NCBI RefSeq assembly: GCF_000964005.1
Contig: NZ_JXYP01000003.1
Coordinates: 47,978-111,977 of the forward strand
Reading direction: 5' to 3'
From: Williamsia herbipolensis
GTDB lineage: Bacteria > Actinomycetota > Actinomycetes > Mycobacteriales > Mycobacteriaceae
Length of the DNA: 64,000 nucleotides
Below, piece by piece: positions 19,476-28,180 of the stretch. The notes below the pieces were generated by a model. It was not told where the DNA came from. It searched no databases and saw only the letters and a program-made list of their open reading frames with translations. The translations under genes and the position numbers were made by a program. Each line of letters starts with the position of its first letter. Within the stretch, counting starts at the first letter, position 1.

Positions 19476-21200
19476 ATGGACGACAGGGTGGCCGTGCGAC
19501 GTGCCCGTCGACTCCTCTCGGCACGTGATCTCAGCGGCTGTGACCATCGCCTCGCGCTGGACTCGGGCGTGGTACCCGACACGCTTGCCTCTGCTGAGTC
19601 CTCGCCGGAGAAGGGTGTCGTCGCACTCACCGCCGAACCGTCGGCGGAGGATCCGTCGGTCACCCGCCGCAAGGAGGCCGCCACCGCTCACCGCGAGACG
19701 GTCGCCGAGATGCTCGAGGGGCTGCACAGCGATCAACCCGGCGCGGTGGTGCGCGTCGCGGGCTCCAATGGTGGTGACCGCGTGGCGGCGACGATGGCGG
19801 CCTGCGCCGCCGACGTCGCGTGGATCTGGAACGCGTCGCTGCCCGCCGATCCCGACGCGGGGATCCGCGGGGGATCCGAGCTCCTCGTGCGCGTCGCCGA
19901 CGGCTACGTGCCCGTGATCGTGGTCAACCACCGCGTCACCGTGCCCGCACCGCCCGCCAAGAAGGCGGCTCCGGGCTCGGGCGACACCCCGGCGGCACCT
20001 CCGGTGACCAGCCCGCTCTGGTCGTGGTCGCCCACCCCCGACCCGACCCGCGCGGTTCGTCGCCATCGCCGTGACCTGCTGCGCCTGGCGCACCTGACCC
20101 GACTGCTCGCCCACGCCGGCGTCGGGTCGACGACCGGGCTCGGCGGTTCGATCGGACTCGACGCCGACTGCATCGTCGTCCACGACCTCACCGAGACCCT
20201 CGCGGGCTACGACGACCTGCTCACCCGCCGCGGGGCCATCGCCGCGGGGGAGTTGACGACCGGGCCGAGCCGCGTCGGTGAGTGCCGCACGTGCCCGTGG
20301 TGGGTGCGGTGCGAACCCGAGCTGACCGCCACCCGCGACGTGAGTCTCGTGGTCAACGGATCGCAGGTCGACGCGTTGCGGACCGTCGGAGTGCTGACCA
20401 TCGACGATCTCGCCGCGTTCGACGGTCCGGTGCCGTCGGACTGGCCCGGTCGGGCCGACCTCGCCGATGCAGTGACCTCTGCGCGGGCCTGGTTGGCCGG
20501 GGTACCGCTGATCCGCCGCATCGAGGAGCCCGTCGTCGCGCGCGCCGACGTGGAGGTCGATGTCGACATGGAGTCGTACGGCGAGGACGGCGCCTACCTG
20601 TGGGGCACCCTGCTGACCGATCGCACCGACCCCGCGCGCGAGGTGCTCTACCGCCCGTTCGTGACCTGGGACCCGCTGCCCACCGACGACGAGGCCCGGT
20701 CGTTCGCGGAGTTCTGGGCGTGGCTGATGGACGAGCGTGCCGCCGCGCACGAGGCCGGTCACACCTTCGCCGCCTATTGCTATTCACAAGCCGCCGAGAA
20801 CCGGTGGCTGCTGGGTTCGGCCCGGCGGTTCGCGGGCCGTCCCGGCGTTCCCGCGATCGGGGAGATCGAGCAGTTCATCGGTTCCCCGGAGTGGGTCGAT
20901 GTCTACGAGGCCGTCGGCACGAACTTCGTGTGCCCCCACGGCAAGGGACTGAAGAAGATCGCCCCGGTGGCGGGCTTCTCGTGGCGCGACCCCGAGGCCG
21001 GGGGCGAGGCGTCGATGGACTGGTACCGCGTCGCGGTGGGGCGTGACGACCCCGCCGGTCCCGATCCCACCGACTCCGCGGAGGGGCAGCGGGCACGACT
21101 CCTGCGCTACAACGAGGACGACGTGTGGGCCACCAAGGTGCTCCGGGAGTGGATCGACACCGCCGCGAAGGACGCGATCCCGCACCGGTCGGCCCTCTAG
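19476..21200 (+). CDS. TM0106-family RecB-like putative nuclease
   Basis: The product is about 574 aa. It matches the RecB-like nuclease family with a Fe-S/Cys cluster (GECRTCPWWVRCEPELT near residue 270) and a C-terminal RNase H-like exonuclease domain. That domain's first acidic motif is DVEVDVDMESYGEDGAYLWG and its last is LLRYNEDDVWATKVLREW. Such proteins are putative DNA/RNA nucleases of unknown task. The start is uncertain: ATG 19476 has AAGGGA 9 bases upstream, while ATG 19455 adds seven residues with only a too-close GGGGG. It is divergent from the DUF6474 gene. Confidence 0.85.
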   Translation: MDDRVAVRRARRLLSARDLSGCDHRLALDSGVVPDTLASAESSPEKGVVALTAEPSAEDPSVTRRKEAATAHRETVAEMLEGLHSDQPGAVVRVAGSNGGDRVAATMAACAADVAWIWNASLPADPDAGIRGGSELLVRVADGYVPVIVVNHRVTVPAPPAKKAAPGSGDTPAAPPVTSPLWSWSPTPDPTRAVRRHRRDLLRLAHLTRLLAHAGVGSTTGLGGSIGLDADCIVVHDLTETLAGYDDLLTRRGAIAAGELTTGPSRVGECRTCPWWVRCEPELTATRDVSLVVNGSQVDALRTVGVLTIDDLAAFDGPVPSDWPGRADLADAVTSARAWLAGVPLIRRIEEPVVARADVEVDVDMESYGEDGAYLWGTLLTDRTDPAREVLYRPFVTWDPLPTDDEARSFAEFWAWLMDERAAAHEAGHTFAAYCYSQAAENRWLLGSARRFAGRPGVPAIGEIEQFIGSPEWVDVYEAVGTNFVCPHGKGLKKIAPVAGFSWRDPEAGGEASMDWYRVAVGRDDPAGPDPTDSAEGQRARLLRYNEDDVWATKVLREWIDTAAKDAIPHRSAL

Positions 21201-21378
21201 CCGCCTCGGGTCGACGATCGTCGGGAGGCCCGTCGGGGCCGCGACGTCCACGTTTGACCACCTTGTCGTATATCCTGTGCGGGACCATGTCGGTGACCGG
21301 GGGAAACGGTCGCCACCGGCAGGGTTGTGCGGGGGCGGATCATTGTGAGAACCATCTGGTGACGTCCCGCACCGATTT

Positions 21379-21392
21379 CACTGAACTCAGTG
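21379..21392. promoter_or_regulatory. Short palindrome just before the EspR-like gene
   Basis: The arms cactga and tcagtg with a 2-base centre lie 13 bases upstream of the start at 21406. The place is right for autoregulation by the HTH protein, but a 6-bp dyad is weak evidence. Confidence 0.3.
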
Positions 21393-21405
21393 GGGGTGGG
21401 GAAAG

Positions 21406-21987
21406 ATGTCTGGATCTGTTTCGGGCACATCGCGTCCGGACGATGGTGTGTCGACGAGCGACGACTCGACGGACGACGGGGTCGAATCGTCGGATGCGGG
21501 TCTGTTCGCCCGGCGGCTCGAGGAACTGTTCCGGACCGTGCCGGGCCCGAACGGGCGAGCGTACAGCGCGAAGGCGATCGCGGCGCGGTCGACCGAGCGC
21601 GGATTCCGCCTCGGCGAGTCCTACCTGAGCCAGCTGCGGTCGGGCAAGGCGAAGTCGCCGTCGTTCCGCACCGTCGAGGGCATCGCCGCCGCGTTCGGCG
21701 TCGACGTGCACTACTTCCTCGAAGACCGTGCGGCGCAACGTACCCGGGATCAGATCGAGCTCATGCGCCTCCAGGCCGACTCGAGCGTGCAGGTCGCGGC
21801 GTTCCGCCTCGCGGGCCTCTCGAGCGACTCGGTGTTCATCGTCGGGGAACTGATCAAGGTCCTCCGCGCGCAGCAGGGCCTACCGGTCGATCCGCCGGAT
21901 CTGGCTTCGGCACTGAACGGCGTCGACAGCCGGCCGTCGAACGAGCCGGTGCACAGCGGTTTACGCGTGGTCCCCGTTCGATCCTGA
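21406..21987 (+). CDS. EspR-like XRE-type helix-turn-helix regulator
   Basis: This is a 193-aa protein. After a Ser/Asp-rich N-terminal tail (~30 residues) it has FARRLEELFRTVPGPNGRAY, then a helix-turn-helix whose recognition part reads LGESYLSQLRSGKAKSPSFRTVEGIAAAFGVDVHYF. This closely follows mycobacterial EspR (SAPYLSQLRSG, then NFFRI..YF), a nucleoid-associated regulator of ESX-1 and lipid genes. The C-terminal half is helical and may dimerise. The last 27 bases overlap the end of the convergent GDT1 gene. A GGGTGGGGAAAG ribosome site precedes the ATG. The regulon here is unknown. Confidence 0.85.
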   Translation: MSGSVSGTSRPDDGVSTSDDSTDDGVESSDAGLFARRLEELFRTVPGPNGRAYSAKAIAARSTERGFRLGESYLSQLRSGKAKSPSFRTVEGIAAAFGVDVHYFLEDRAAQRTRDQIELMRLQADSSVQVAAFRLAGLSSDSVFIVGELIKVLRAQQGLPVDPPDLASALNGVDSRPSNEPVHSGLRVVPVRS

Positions 21988-22698
21988 CGGAGCCTCCGCC
22001 ACAACGGGTTCCGCTGTCGCAGCGCGGGCGGCCCGCGATCTGCGGGTGGCGATGATGACGCCGATCCCGATGACGGTGATCACGACGGCGGCGCTGATGG
22101 CGCTGACGGCGATCGTGGTGCTGGCAGCGGCGAGGATGCCCTCGGTGAGCAACCAGATCGCGAAACCGAAGAACAGCACGGCCGCACCGAGGGAGATGGC
22201 GCGCTCCGGCAGCTTCCGCCCCAGCGCTGCACCCACGATGATCGCCAACGCGTCGGCGGCCACCATGCCGACGGTCGAACCGATCCACACCCCGACCCAG
22301 TTGTGGTCGGTGGACAGCGTGATCGTCGCCAGCATCGTCTTGTCGCCCAGTTCGGCGAGGAAGAACGACGACATGACCGCGAACATCACCGAGGCCCCGG
22401 TCCGGGCGGCGCGGCTCGACTCGTTGTCGTCGAGTTCGTCGCCGCGCACGGTCCACAGCCCGAAGACGAGCATGGCGAGACCGCCGACGATGGTGATCAG
22501 GTCCGACGGGATCGACAGCCCCAGGTAGTGGCCGACGACCACCGACACGAGGTGGACGGCGGTGGTGGCGATGGTGATGCCGAGCAGCACGACCCACCAG
22601 CGGTAGCGGATCGCGTAGGTCATCGCCATCAGCTGCGACTTGTCGCCGAGTTCGGCGACGAAGATGACGCCGAAACTGATCATCAGAGCGGAGAGCAT
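21961..22698 (-). CDS. TMEM165/GDT1 (UPF0016) family divalent cation transporter
   Basis: A 245-aa membrane protein with about six helices in two homologous halves. Each half carries the family signature E-x-G-D-K-[ST]: FVAELGDKSQLMAM near residue 15 and FLAELGDKTMLATI near residue 117. Family members move Mn2+ or Ca2+ out of the cytoplasm. The charged linker GDELDDNESSRAAR separates the halves. ATG 22698 is used so that the first helix starts at once (MLSALMISFGVIFVAEL). The 3' end overlaps the convergent EspR-like gene by 27 bases. Confidence 0.92.
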   Translation of the reverse strand: MLSALMISFGVIFVAELGDKSQLMAMTYAIRYRWWVVLLGITIATTAVHLVSVVVGHYLGLSIPSDLITIVGGLAMLVFGLWTVRGDELDDNESSRAARTGASVMFAVMSSFFLAELGDKTMLATITLSTDHNWVGVWIGSTVGMVAADALAIIVGAALGRKLPERAISLGAAVLFFGFAIWLLTEGILAAASTTIAVSAISAAVVITVIGIGVIIATRRSRAARAATAEPVVAEAPSGSNGDHA

Positions 22699-22806
22699 GA
22701 CTGTGACGGTAGAGGGGTCCGGCCGGGCGAGCAACAGTTACCCAACCCTCATAACCGCAGTTCGGAGGCCCTTTCCGAGCGGTTTCGGCGACCCGTGCGA
22801 GACGGT

Positions 22807-23385
22807 TCAGGCGGCCAGCAACATCGCCAGTACGGCGGTGTCGGGGTCGGAGTTCGGGTCGACCCCGACCTGGTTGCGCAGCGTCACCACCGTTCCGTCG
22901 GCCTCCGCCTCGGCCCAGCCCGCGCGGTGTTCGAGGCCCAGTTCGGGGACACCCGGCAGCAGGACGCAACCCGACGCGACCTCCGAACACTCCGGCAGCG
23001 ACGGTCGCGTCTGCGACGGCGGATGGAGCATCACCAGGGCCGGCGGATGCCCACGCAGGCCGGATCGGTCGCCGCGGCCGTGGGCGAGCACCGCGATGAA
23101 GTCGTCGCTGAAGACGCTGCCCATCGCGAGCATCATCCCCACCGTGCCCGGCTCGCACTCGTCGGGACGGTCCTCGACCACCCCGAAGATGGTGGTGGTC
23201 TGCAGCAGGCCGGGCCGGCACGCGATCCGCACCGAGGCCACGAGGGTCTGGGTCCATTCGAGGGTGGTGTCGGGCCAACGGCCGGAGATCAACATGCCGC
23301 CGAGGCGGCCGTCGCGATGGAACGGGGTGAGGCCGATGGGGATGCCCGCGGCGGACCGCCTCGCCGGACCGATGTCCTCGCTCAT
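22807..23385 (-). CDS. Hypothetical protein, unknown function
   Basis: A 192-aa protein starting MSEDIGPARRSAAGIPIGLT, soluble by composition. ATG 23385 is supported by TAGGAGG about 5 bases upstream. A longer frame lacks a site. It contains several internal short hydrophobic strands (LVMLHPPSQTRPSL, TVVTLRNQVGVDPNSD) but no recognisable catalytic pattern or transmembrane segment. It lies downstream of sodA on the same strand but is separated from it by 201 bases with a hairpin, so it is probably transcribed alone. Confidence 0.65.
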   Translation of the reverse strand: MSEDIGPARRSAAGIPIGLTPFHRDGRLGGMLISGRWPDTTLEWTQTLVASVRIACRPGLLQTTTIFGVVEDRPDECEPGTVGMMLAMGSVFSDDFIAVLAHGRGDRSGLRGHPPALVMLHPPSQTRPSLPECSEVASGCVLLPGVPELGLEHRAGWAEAEADGTVVTLRNQVGVDPNSDPDTAVLAMLLAA

Positions 23386-23523
23386 GAGGCCTCCTACCGC
23401 AGACGGACGCCACCACCGAGCGTCACTTCTCACGAGCATCACCGACCGCGAAGGGCGCCACAACTGCTGGCGCGTACTGCGCAGTGCAGCGTTACAGGAT
23501 GTTTGCAGGACCGAGACACAAGG

Positions 23524-23551
23524 AGGGCCACCGACTCTCGTCGATGGCCCT
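23524..23551 (-). terminator. Hairpin downstream of sodA
   Basis: A stem of agggcca/tggccct continues after one mismatch into cgac/gtcg around a tctc loop. It lies 36 bases beyond the sodA stop on the minus strand. It lacks a strong T tract. Confidence 0.6.
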
Positions 23552-23586
23552 TCTCGGTATTGCTGGGGGCGATCACCCCGGGGTGC

Positions 23587-24216
23587 TCACGCCCCGACGA
23601 TGAGTCCCTTGCCCTGGCTCTGCGCCTTGGCGAAACGCTCGCCGGCGTCGGCCCAGTTGACGACGTTCCACCACGCCTTGACGTAATCGGGCTTCACGTT
23701 CTGGTAGTCGAGGTAGAAGGCGTGCTCCCACATGTCGAGCATCACGATCGGGATGAGGCCGACCGAGGTGTTGCCGTGCTGATCGGTGAGCTGCTGGATG
23801 ACCAGCTTGCCCTCGATGGTGTCGAAGCCGAGGATCGCCCATCCGCTGCCCTGCAGCGTGGTCGCCGCGGCGGTGAAGTGTGCCTGGAACTTGTCGAAGC
23901 CGCCGAACTGATCGTCGATCGCGGCCGCGAGGTCACCTTCGGGCTTGTCGCCGCCGTTGGGGGACAGGTTCTTCCAGAAGATCGAGTGGTTGGTGTGGCC
24001 ACCGAGATGGAAGGCCAGGTTCGCCGAGAGCTGGAAGACCTTGTCGGCGATGGTGCCGTCCTCGCGCGCGGCCGCGGCCTTCTCGAGCGCGGTGTTCGCG
24101 CCCTTCACGTAGGTGGCGTGGTGCTTGCTGTGATGCAGCTCCATGATCCTGCCGGAGATGTGCGGCTCCAGTGCCGCGTAGTCGTAGTCCAGATCCGGCA
24201 AGGTGTATTCAGACAC
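23587..24216 (-). CDS. sodA: Superoxide dismutase, Fe/Mn type
   Basis: This 209-aa SOD converts superoxide to peroxide and oxygen. Metal ligands are visible: His in [16 protein letters not shown], His in [21 protein letters not shown], and Asp and His in [19 protein letters not shown]. It is very close to mycobacterial SodA. GTG 24216 is the start, with GAGGAGAGGAAC just upstream, and gives the expected [19 protein letters not shown] terminus. Metal preference (Fe or Mn) cannot be read safely from the sequence. There is no signal peptide, as in mycobacterial SodA, which is nevertheless found outside cells. Confidence 0.96.
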   Translation of the reverse strand: MSEYTLPDLDYDYAALEPHISGRIMELHHSKHHATYVKGANTALEKAAAAREDGTIADKVFQLSANLAFHLGGHTNHSIFWKNLSPNGGDKPEGDLAAAIDDQFGGFDKFQAHFTAAATTLQGSGWAILGFDTIEGKLVIQQLTDQHGNTSVGLIPIVMLDMWEHAFYLDYQNVKPDYVKAWWNVVNWADAGERFAKAQSQGKGLIVGA

Positions 24217-24404
24217 GTTGTTCCTCTCCTCGGGTTCCATACCCGTGCGATGTTCTTCTACCGTATCCAGCCTTACGCAGTGCCGGGGTGAATGCAACAG
24301 TCGCCGACGATTCCACCTCAACCCTGGTTCAGGTTTCGACGACAGGGTAAATGCGGCGTGACGTGCAGGGATACCGAGTCCGACGCGTGGTCGGGTGGGT
24401 CGGA

Positions 24405-24563
24405 TCAGAAGAGGAAGAGCGCCACCAGGACGACGATGAGTGCGGCGATGCTGATGCTGATCGCAACACAGCGGCCGCGGATGTCGACGGTGTCCTCGTG
24501 CCAGGCGGAGGAGTGGCGCCTACCGGCCGACCGATGGGGATCGGACTGGGTGTGTGTCGCCAC
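24405..24563 (-). CDS. Small tail-anchored membrane protein (52 aa)
   Basis: A GTG-initiated frame with a textbook ribosome site (AGGAG at 24571-24575, spacing 7). It encodes a polar N terminus ([20 protein letters not shown]) followed by one C-terminal helix ([21 protein letters not shown]) at the very end of the protein. It lies in the gap between sodA and the epimerase. No family is recognised. A single-pass membrane microprotein is the best description. Confidence 0.6.
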   Translation of the reverse strand: MATHTQSDPHRSAGRRHSSAWHEDTVDIRGRCVAISISIAALIVVLVALFLF

Positions 24564-24669
24564 CGCCAAGCTCCTGTCGCCGTCGAGGGAGTGAGAACGG
24601 TCACACGAAGCGACCGTTGGCGCAACTATAGGCACGGCGATGAGACATCTCAAATCGGCGGCGTCGGAC

Positions 24670-25638
24670 CTACCCGATCAGGTCGGTGAGCGCTCCGTCG
24701 AGGTCGGGGAACGCGAACCGGAAGTCTCTCGCGGCGAGCACCTCTGACCGTGCGCGGCGCCCGGTGAGACCCAGAAGTGGATCGCTGCGCAGCAGCACGG
24801 CCCCCAGACGCAGCAACGGCGTCGGGGTCGGCGGCGCGGGCGGTCGGTGCAGATGTCGGCGCAGCGCGGCCATCAGGTCGGTGTTGCGGACGGGCTGATC
24901 GGTGGCGGCGACCAGCACGCCGTCGGGCAGCCCGAGACCGGGCGTGAGCCCGAGCGCGGCCCGCACGATCGCCAACCAGTCGTCGATGTGGATCCAGCTG
25001 AACCACTGCTGCCCCGAGCCGACCCGACCGCCCAACCCGACGCGGGTGAGTCGAGACAGCGTCCTCAGCGCCGGGGCCCCGGTGTCGAGGACGATCGAGG
25101 TCCGCAGGATCGTCTGATGCTCGCATCGCGCCCCGTGTGCGGCGGCCTCCCACGGGGCGGCGACACCGGTCATCTGCGGCAGCCCGGGATCGGGCAGCGG
25201 GGTCTGCTCGGTGCACCACGTCTCGCCGGCGTCGCCCCAGATCGCGGTGGTACTCGCCTGCACCCAGTGGGTGAGCGGCGTGGAGAGTTCGGCCGCCGCG
25301 GCGACGAGGGCGCGTGTCGGCACCACGCGACTGCGGGTGAGTTCGGCGATGTTCGCCACCGTGGGCCGGACGTCGACGAGCTTGCCGGCGAGGTTGATCA
25401 GGGCGGTCGCGGGTCGATCGAGCTCGCGAACCCACTCGCCGGGTGTCTCGCCGTCCCACCGGACCTGCCGGATCGGCCACTGCGGGTCGCGGGAACGGGT
25501 CAGCACCACGACCTCGATGCCGCGAGCACTCAGGTCCCCGCAGATGCGGCGACCGAGCGCGCCGGAGCCCCCGGCGATGACGACGCGGCGCGGGGCCCCG
25601 GCGGCCGGGGTGGCGGGGTCCTGCGGCGATGCGGACAT
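24670..25638 (-). CDS. TIGR01777-family epimerase (SDR with DUF1731 end)
   Basis: A 322-aa atypical short-chain dehydrogenase/epimerase. It has an NAD(P)-binding Rossmann start (VVIAGGSGALGRRICGDLSARG), then ALINLAGKLVDVRPT, RTSIVLDTGAPALRTL and FSWIHIDDWLAIV. The DUF1731 C-terminal piece carries ARSEVLAARDFRFAFPDLDGALTDLI. This is the ubiquitous YfcH-like family. The true substrate is not known. It is divergent from the jetA-like gene, with 185 bases between the starts. Confidence 0.92.
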   Translation of the reverse strand: MSASPQDPATPAAGAPRRVVIAGGSGALGRRICGDLSARGIEVVVLTRSRDPQWPIRQVRWDGETPGEWVRELDRPATALINLAGKLVDVRPTVANIAELTRSRVVPTRALVAAAAELSTPLTHWVQASTTAIWGDAGETWCTEQTPLPDPGLPQMTGVAAPWEAAAHGARCEHQTILRTSIVLDTGAPALRTLSRLTRVGLGGRVGSGQQWFSWIHIDDWLAIVRAALGLTPGLGLPDGVLVAATDQPVRNTDLMAALRRHLHRPPAPPTPTPLLRLGAVLLRSDPLLGLTGRRARSEVLAARDFRFAFPDLDGALTDLIG

Positions 25639-25823
25639 GCGTCACGGTAACCCCGGAACAGCTCACAAGGGCCGTGTGAAACCTCACCCATCTCGCCTGT
25701 CACAGGCTGTCCACAACGTGGCCGACGGGTGCGCTCGGGAGGGCGCGAGGCCACTATCCTCGCCGGAGGCGTCGGGCGATCTCGGCCGACGACACATTCC
25801 TCGACACTGGTGAAGGCGGTGAC

Positions 25824-27356
25824 ATGGCGGTCGGCACCACCCCCGCGGGTTCCGCGGCCGCACTGCACGACGCGTTCACCGAGAGCGCCGACGCCGACGT
25901 CACCCTGCGGTTGCTGCGATCGCGCAGCGCGATGGTGCACCTCGCGCTCATGGCCGCCCGCCTCGGCGACGGCCAGGTCGACGGCGATCACCTCGCCGCG
26001 GGCCTCGCCCACGACATCGCCGCGCTGTCGTCGCACTGGACCGACCGCGACGTCGCCGTCCCGACCGCCGAGGAGCTCCTCGACCTCTGGACGCGCCGCG
26101 GGTTCGTCGCCCGCACCCTGGACTCCGATCGACACATCGAGCGCTATCAGCTGACGCGGGGCGCGACCACCGCGCTGGCACAGGTGCAGTCGGTGCGACA
26201 CGACCGTACGGTCGCCACCCAGACGGCGATGGAGATGGTGATCGGTCGACTGTCGAACATCGCGGTCGCCATCAACCCCGATCCCGGCGAACACATCCGC
26301 GACATCGACGCGAAGATCGCCGAGCTGACCGCGCGGCGGGCCGAGCTGGCCGCAGGCGCGGTCCCCGCCGTCGACGCGCGACGGGTGTTCGACGACATCC
26401 GCATGGTCACCTCGCTCGCCGAACGGATGCCGGCCGACATCATCGGCTACGGCGAGAAGCTGCGGGAGAACTCCCGCGAGCTGCTCACCGGCGGCCTCGA
26501 CGAGCGGGCCGGTGCCTACGCCGACGCACTCAACCGGATGTTCGACGGGCACGACGAACTCCACCGGTCCGCCGAGGGCAGTGCCTTCGACGCCTTCTAC
26601 ACCCTCATCTCCGACCACCGTTTGCGCGACGACCTCGAGCGACACATCGACGCGATCCTCGCCGCCCTCCCCGATCTCCCGCGTGATCAGGCCGACATCC
26701 TGGGTCGCTTCATCGACCGCATGTGGGACGAGGTGCAGCACGTCGACGAGATCCGCGGGCAGGTGTACCGACGGATCAACACCTTCGTCAAAGGTGGTGA
26801 CTTCCTGCACTATCGGGCGCTGCGGGAGCAGATCGGCGAGGCACAGCGCGCGGCCGCCGCGGCCTTCGAACACGTCAGCGCGGGCCGCGACATGGGCATC
26901 GAGGTCCCGATGGGCGTGGCCGACACCCACTCGATCGGTGCGGTCTCACTGCACGACGGGGTGATCGAGGTCCCCGACGGTGTCGAGGCCTCGGCCGGCG
27001 AGATCGACATCGACCCCGCCGCGCTCGTCGGCACCGAGACCATCGACTGGCAGGCCCTGACCGACGCGGTGAACGCGTCGGTCAGGAGCGGCGCCGCCGA
27101 TCTCGCGGAGGTGTTGTCGCGCATCGATTCCCCGCGCGTGGGCGATGTGGTGGGCGTGTGGTCGCTCGCCCAACGACACGGCGCGGTCGACACGACACGG
27201 TCGGCGATGACGGTCGGTGCGCACACCGCGCGGGGTGTCCGGGAGATCACGGTGCCCGCCATCGTGTTCACCGCCCCCATGCCCGAACCCGTGGTGACCG
27301 CCGCCGACACCGCGGTGCACCTGCTCGACGACCTGACCGGGGGGACCCCAGCGTGA
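25824..27356 (+). CDS. jetA: DUF3375 protein, JetA/MksF-like kleisin subunit
   Basis: The first gene of an SMC-like operon, 510 aa. It matches the DUF3375 family (JetA of Wadjet, MksF): an N-terminal winged-helix-type region (residues ~10-110, ending AEELLDLWTRRGFVARTLD), a long helical middle with coiled segments (DIDAKIAELTARRAELAAG; RFIDRMWDEVQHVDEIRGQVYRRI) and a C-terminal globular part. By analogy with MukF it should bridge the ATPase heads and bind the JetB-like subunit. A GAAGGCGG-type site precedes ATG 25824. Its TGA overlaps the next start (GTGA), so the subunits are translationally coupled. Confidence 0.88.
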   Translation: MAVGTTPAGSAAALHDAFTESADADVTLRLLRSRSAMVHLALMAARLGDGQVDGDHLAAGLAHDIAALSSHWTDRDVAVPTAEELLDLWTRRGFVARTLDSDRHIERYQLTRGATTALAQVQSVRHDRTVATQTAMEMVIGRLSNIAVAINPDPGEHIRDIDAKIAELTARRAELAAGAVPAVDARRVFDDIRMVTSLAERMPADIIGYGEKLRENSRELLTGGLDERAGAYADALNRMFDGHDELHRSAEGSAFDAFYTLISDHRLRDDLERHIDAILAALPDLPRDQADILGRFIDRMWDEVQHVDEIRGQVYRRINTFVKGGDFLHYRALREQIGEAQRAAAAAFEHVSAGRDMGIEVPMGVADTHSIGAVSLHDGVIEVPDGVEASAGEIDIDPAALVGTETIDWQALTDAVNASVRSGAADLAEVLSRIDSPRVGDVVGVWSLAQRHGAVDTTRSAMTVGAHTARGVREITVPAIVFTAPMPEPVVTAADTAVHLLDDLTGGTPA

Positions 27357-28180
27357 CCACTGACGACGCGACCGACGACGATCTCGCGACCGACACCCCC
27401 GAGGCCGGTGACGATCTGTTCGTCGACAGCCCCGACGCCGAGGCCTCGCCGTCGGTCGACCTGTCGCACTTCAGCTTCGACGGCACCGAACCGCTCGGCG
27501 AGATCGGTCAGCGCCGCACCGAACCCCGTTTCGACGGCGACACCTCCGAACTCCCCGCGCCGGTCTGTTACGCCCTGCAGGAACTCGTGGCCGCGGCCCA
27601 CGTGAGCGGCAAGTCCCGTAACTGGCGTGCCATCGAGGCGAACGAGCAGATCATCCGCTCGCGCCTGTCGGAGCTCAACCTCGTGCTCGAGATCGACACC
27701 GAGCACCGCTATGCGTTCACCCGCCAGGTCACCGAATCCGATCCGCGCCAACGCAACATCCTCCGCGCGTCGACGCTCACCCTGGCCGCGTCGGTGCTCG
27801 CGCTGTTCCTGCGCCAGAAGTACCTGACCAGTGTCGACGAGTCGGCGACGGTGGAACGGACCGAGATGGTCGACCACATGCTCACCTACAAGCCCGTCCG
27901 CGACACCGACGAGGCCGGATTCATCCGCCGCGTCGACGCCGCGATCAACGTGCTGGAGAACCGCAAGGTCATCCGCGCCCTGCCCGGCACCGACCGCTAC
28001 GCCATCCACGGCGTGATCGCCGCGCTGTTGACGCCGGAACAGGTCGAGTCCTACACCCGCGCCTACCGCGTCCTCGCCGGCGACGACCCCAGCCCCGATC
28101 TGGCCGAACTCGACGAGGCGTCGCTCGACGAGACCGAGAACGCCCCCGACGCCACCACCGAGGATGAGGACGAGCAGTGA
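27353..28180 (+). CDS. jetB: DUF4194 protein, JetB/MksE-like subunit
   Basis: A 275-aa second subunit. An acidic, probably disordered tail (~residues 1-60, rich in Asp, Glu and Thr) leads into a DUF4194 double winged-helix region: PVCYALQELVAAAHVSGKSR, YAFTRQVTESDPRQRNILRA, EMVDHMLTYKPVRDTDEAGF and RVDAAINVLENRKVIRALPG. DUF4194 proteins act as the MukE-like partner of the kleisin. GTG 27353 is set by the 4-base overlap with jetA, and the stop again overlaps jetC (GTGA). A longer open frame reading back into jetA is rejected. Ends with another acidic tail. Confidence 0.88.
   Translation: MTTDDATDDDLATDTPEAGDDLFVDSPDAEASPSVDLSHFSFDGTEPLGEIGQRRTEPRFDGDTSELPAPVCYALQELVAAAHVSGKSRNWRAIEANEQIIRSRLSELNLVLEIDTEHRYAFTRQVTESDPRQRNILRASTLTLAASVLALFLRQKYLTSVDESATVERTEMVDHMLTYKPVRDTDEAGFIRRVDAAINVLENRKVIRALPGTDRYAIHGVIAALLTPEQVESYTRAYRVLAGDDPSPDLAELDEASLDETENAPDATTEDEDEQ

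Noticed and set aside
21256..21276. A sigma70-type promoter (TTGACC ... TATATC) before the EspR-like gene
   Set aside because: The two hexamers are only about 9 bases apart, too close for a -35/-10 pair. A lone -10 is not specific enough.
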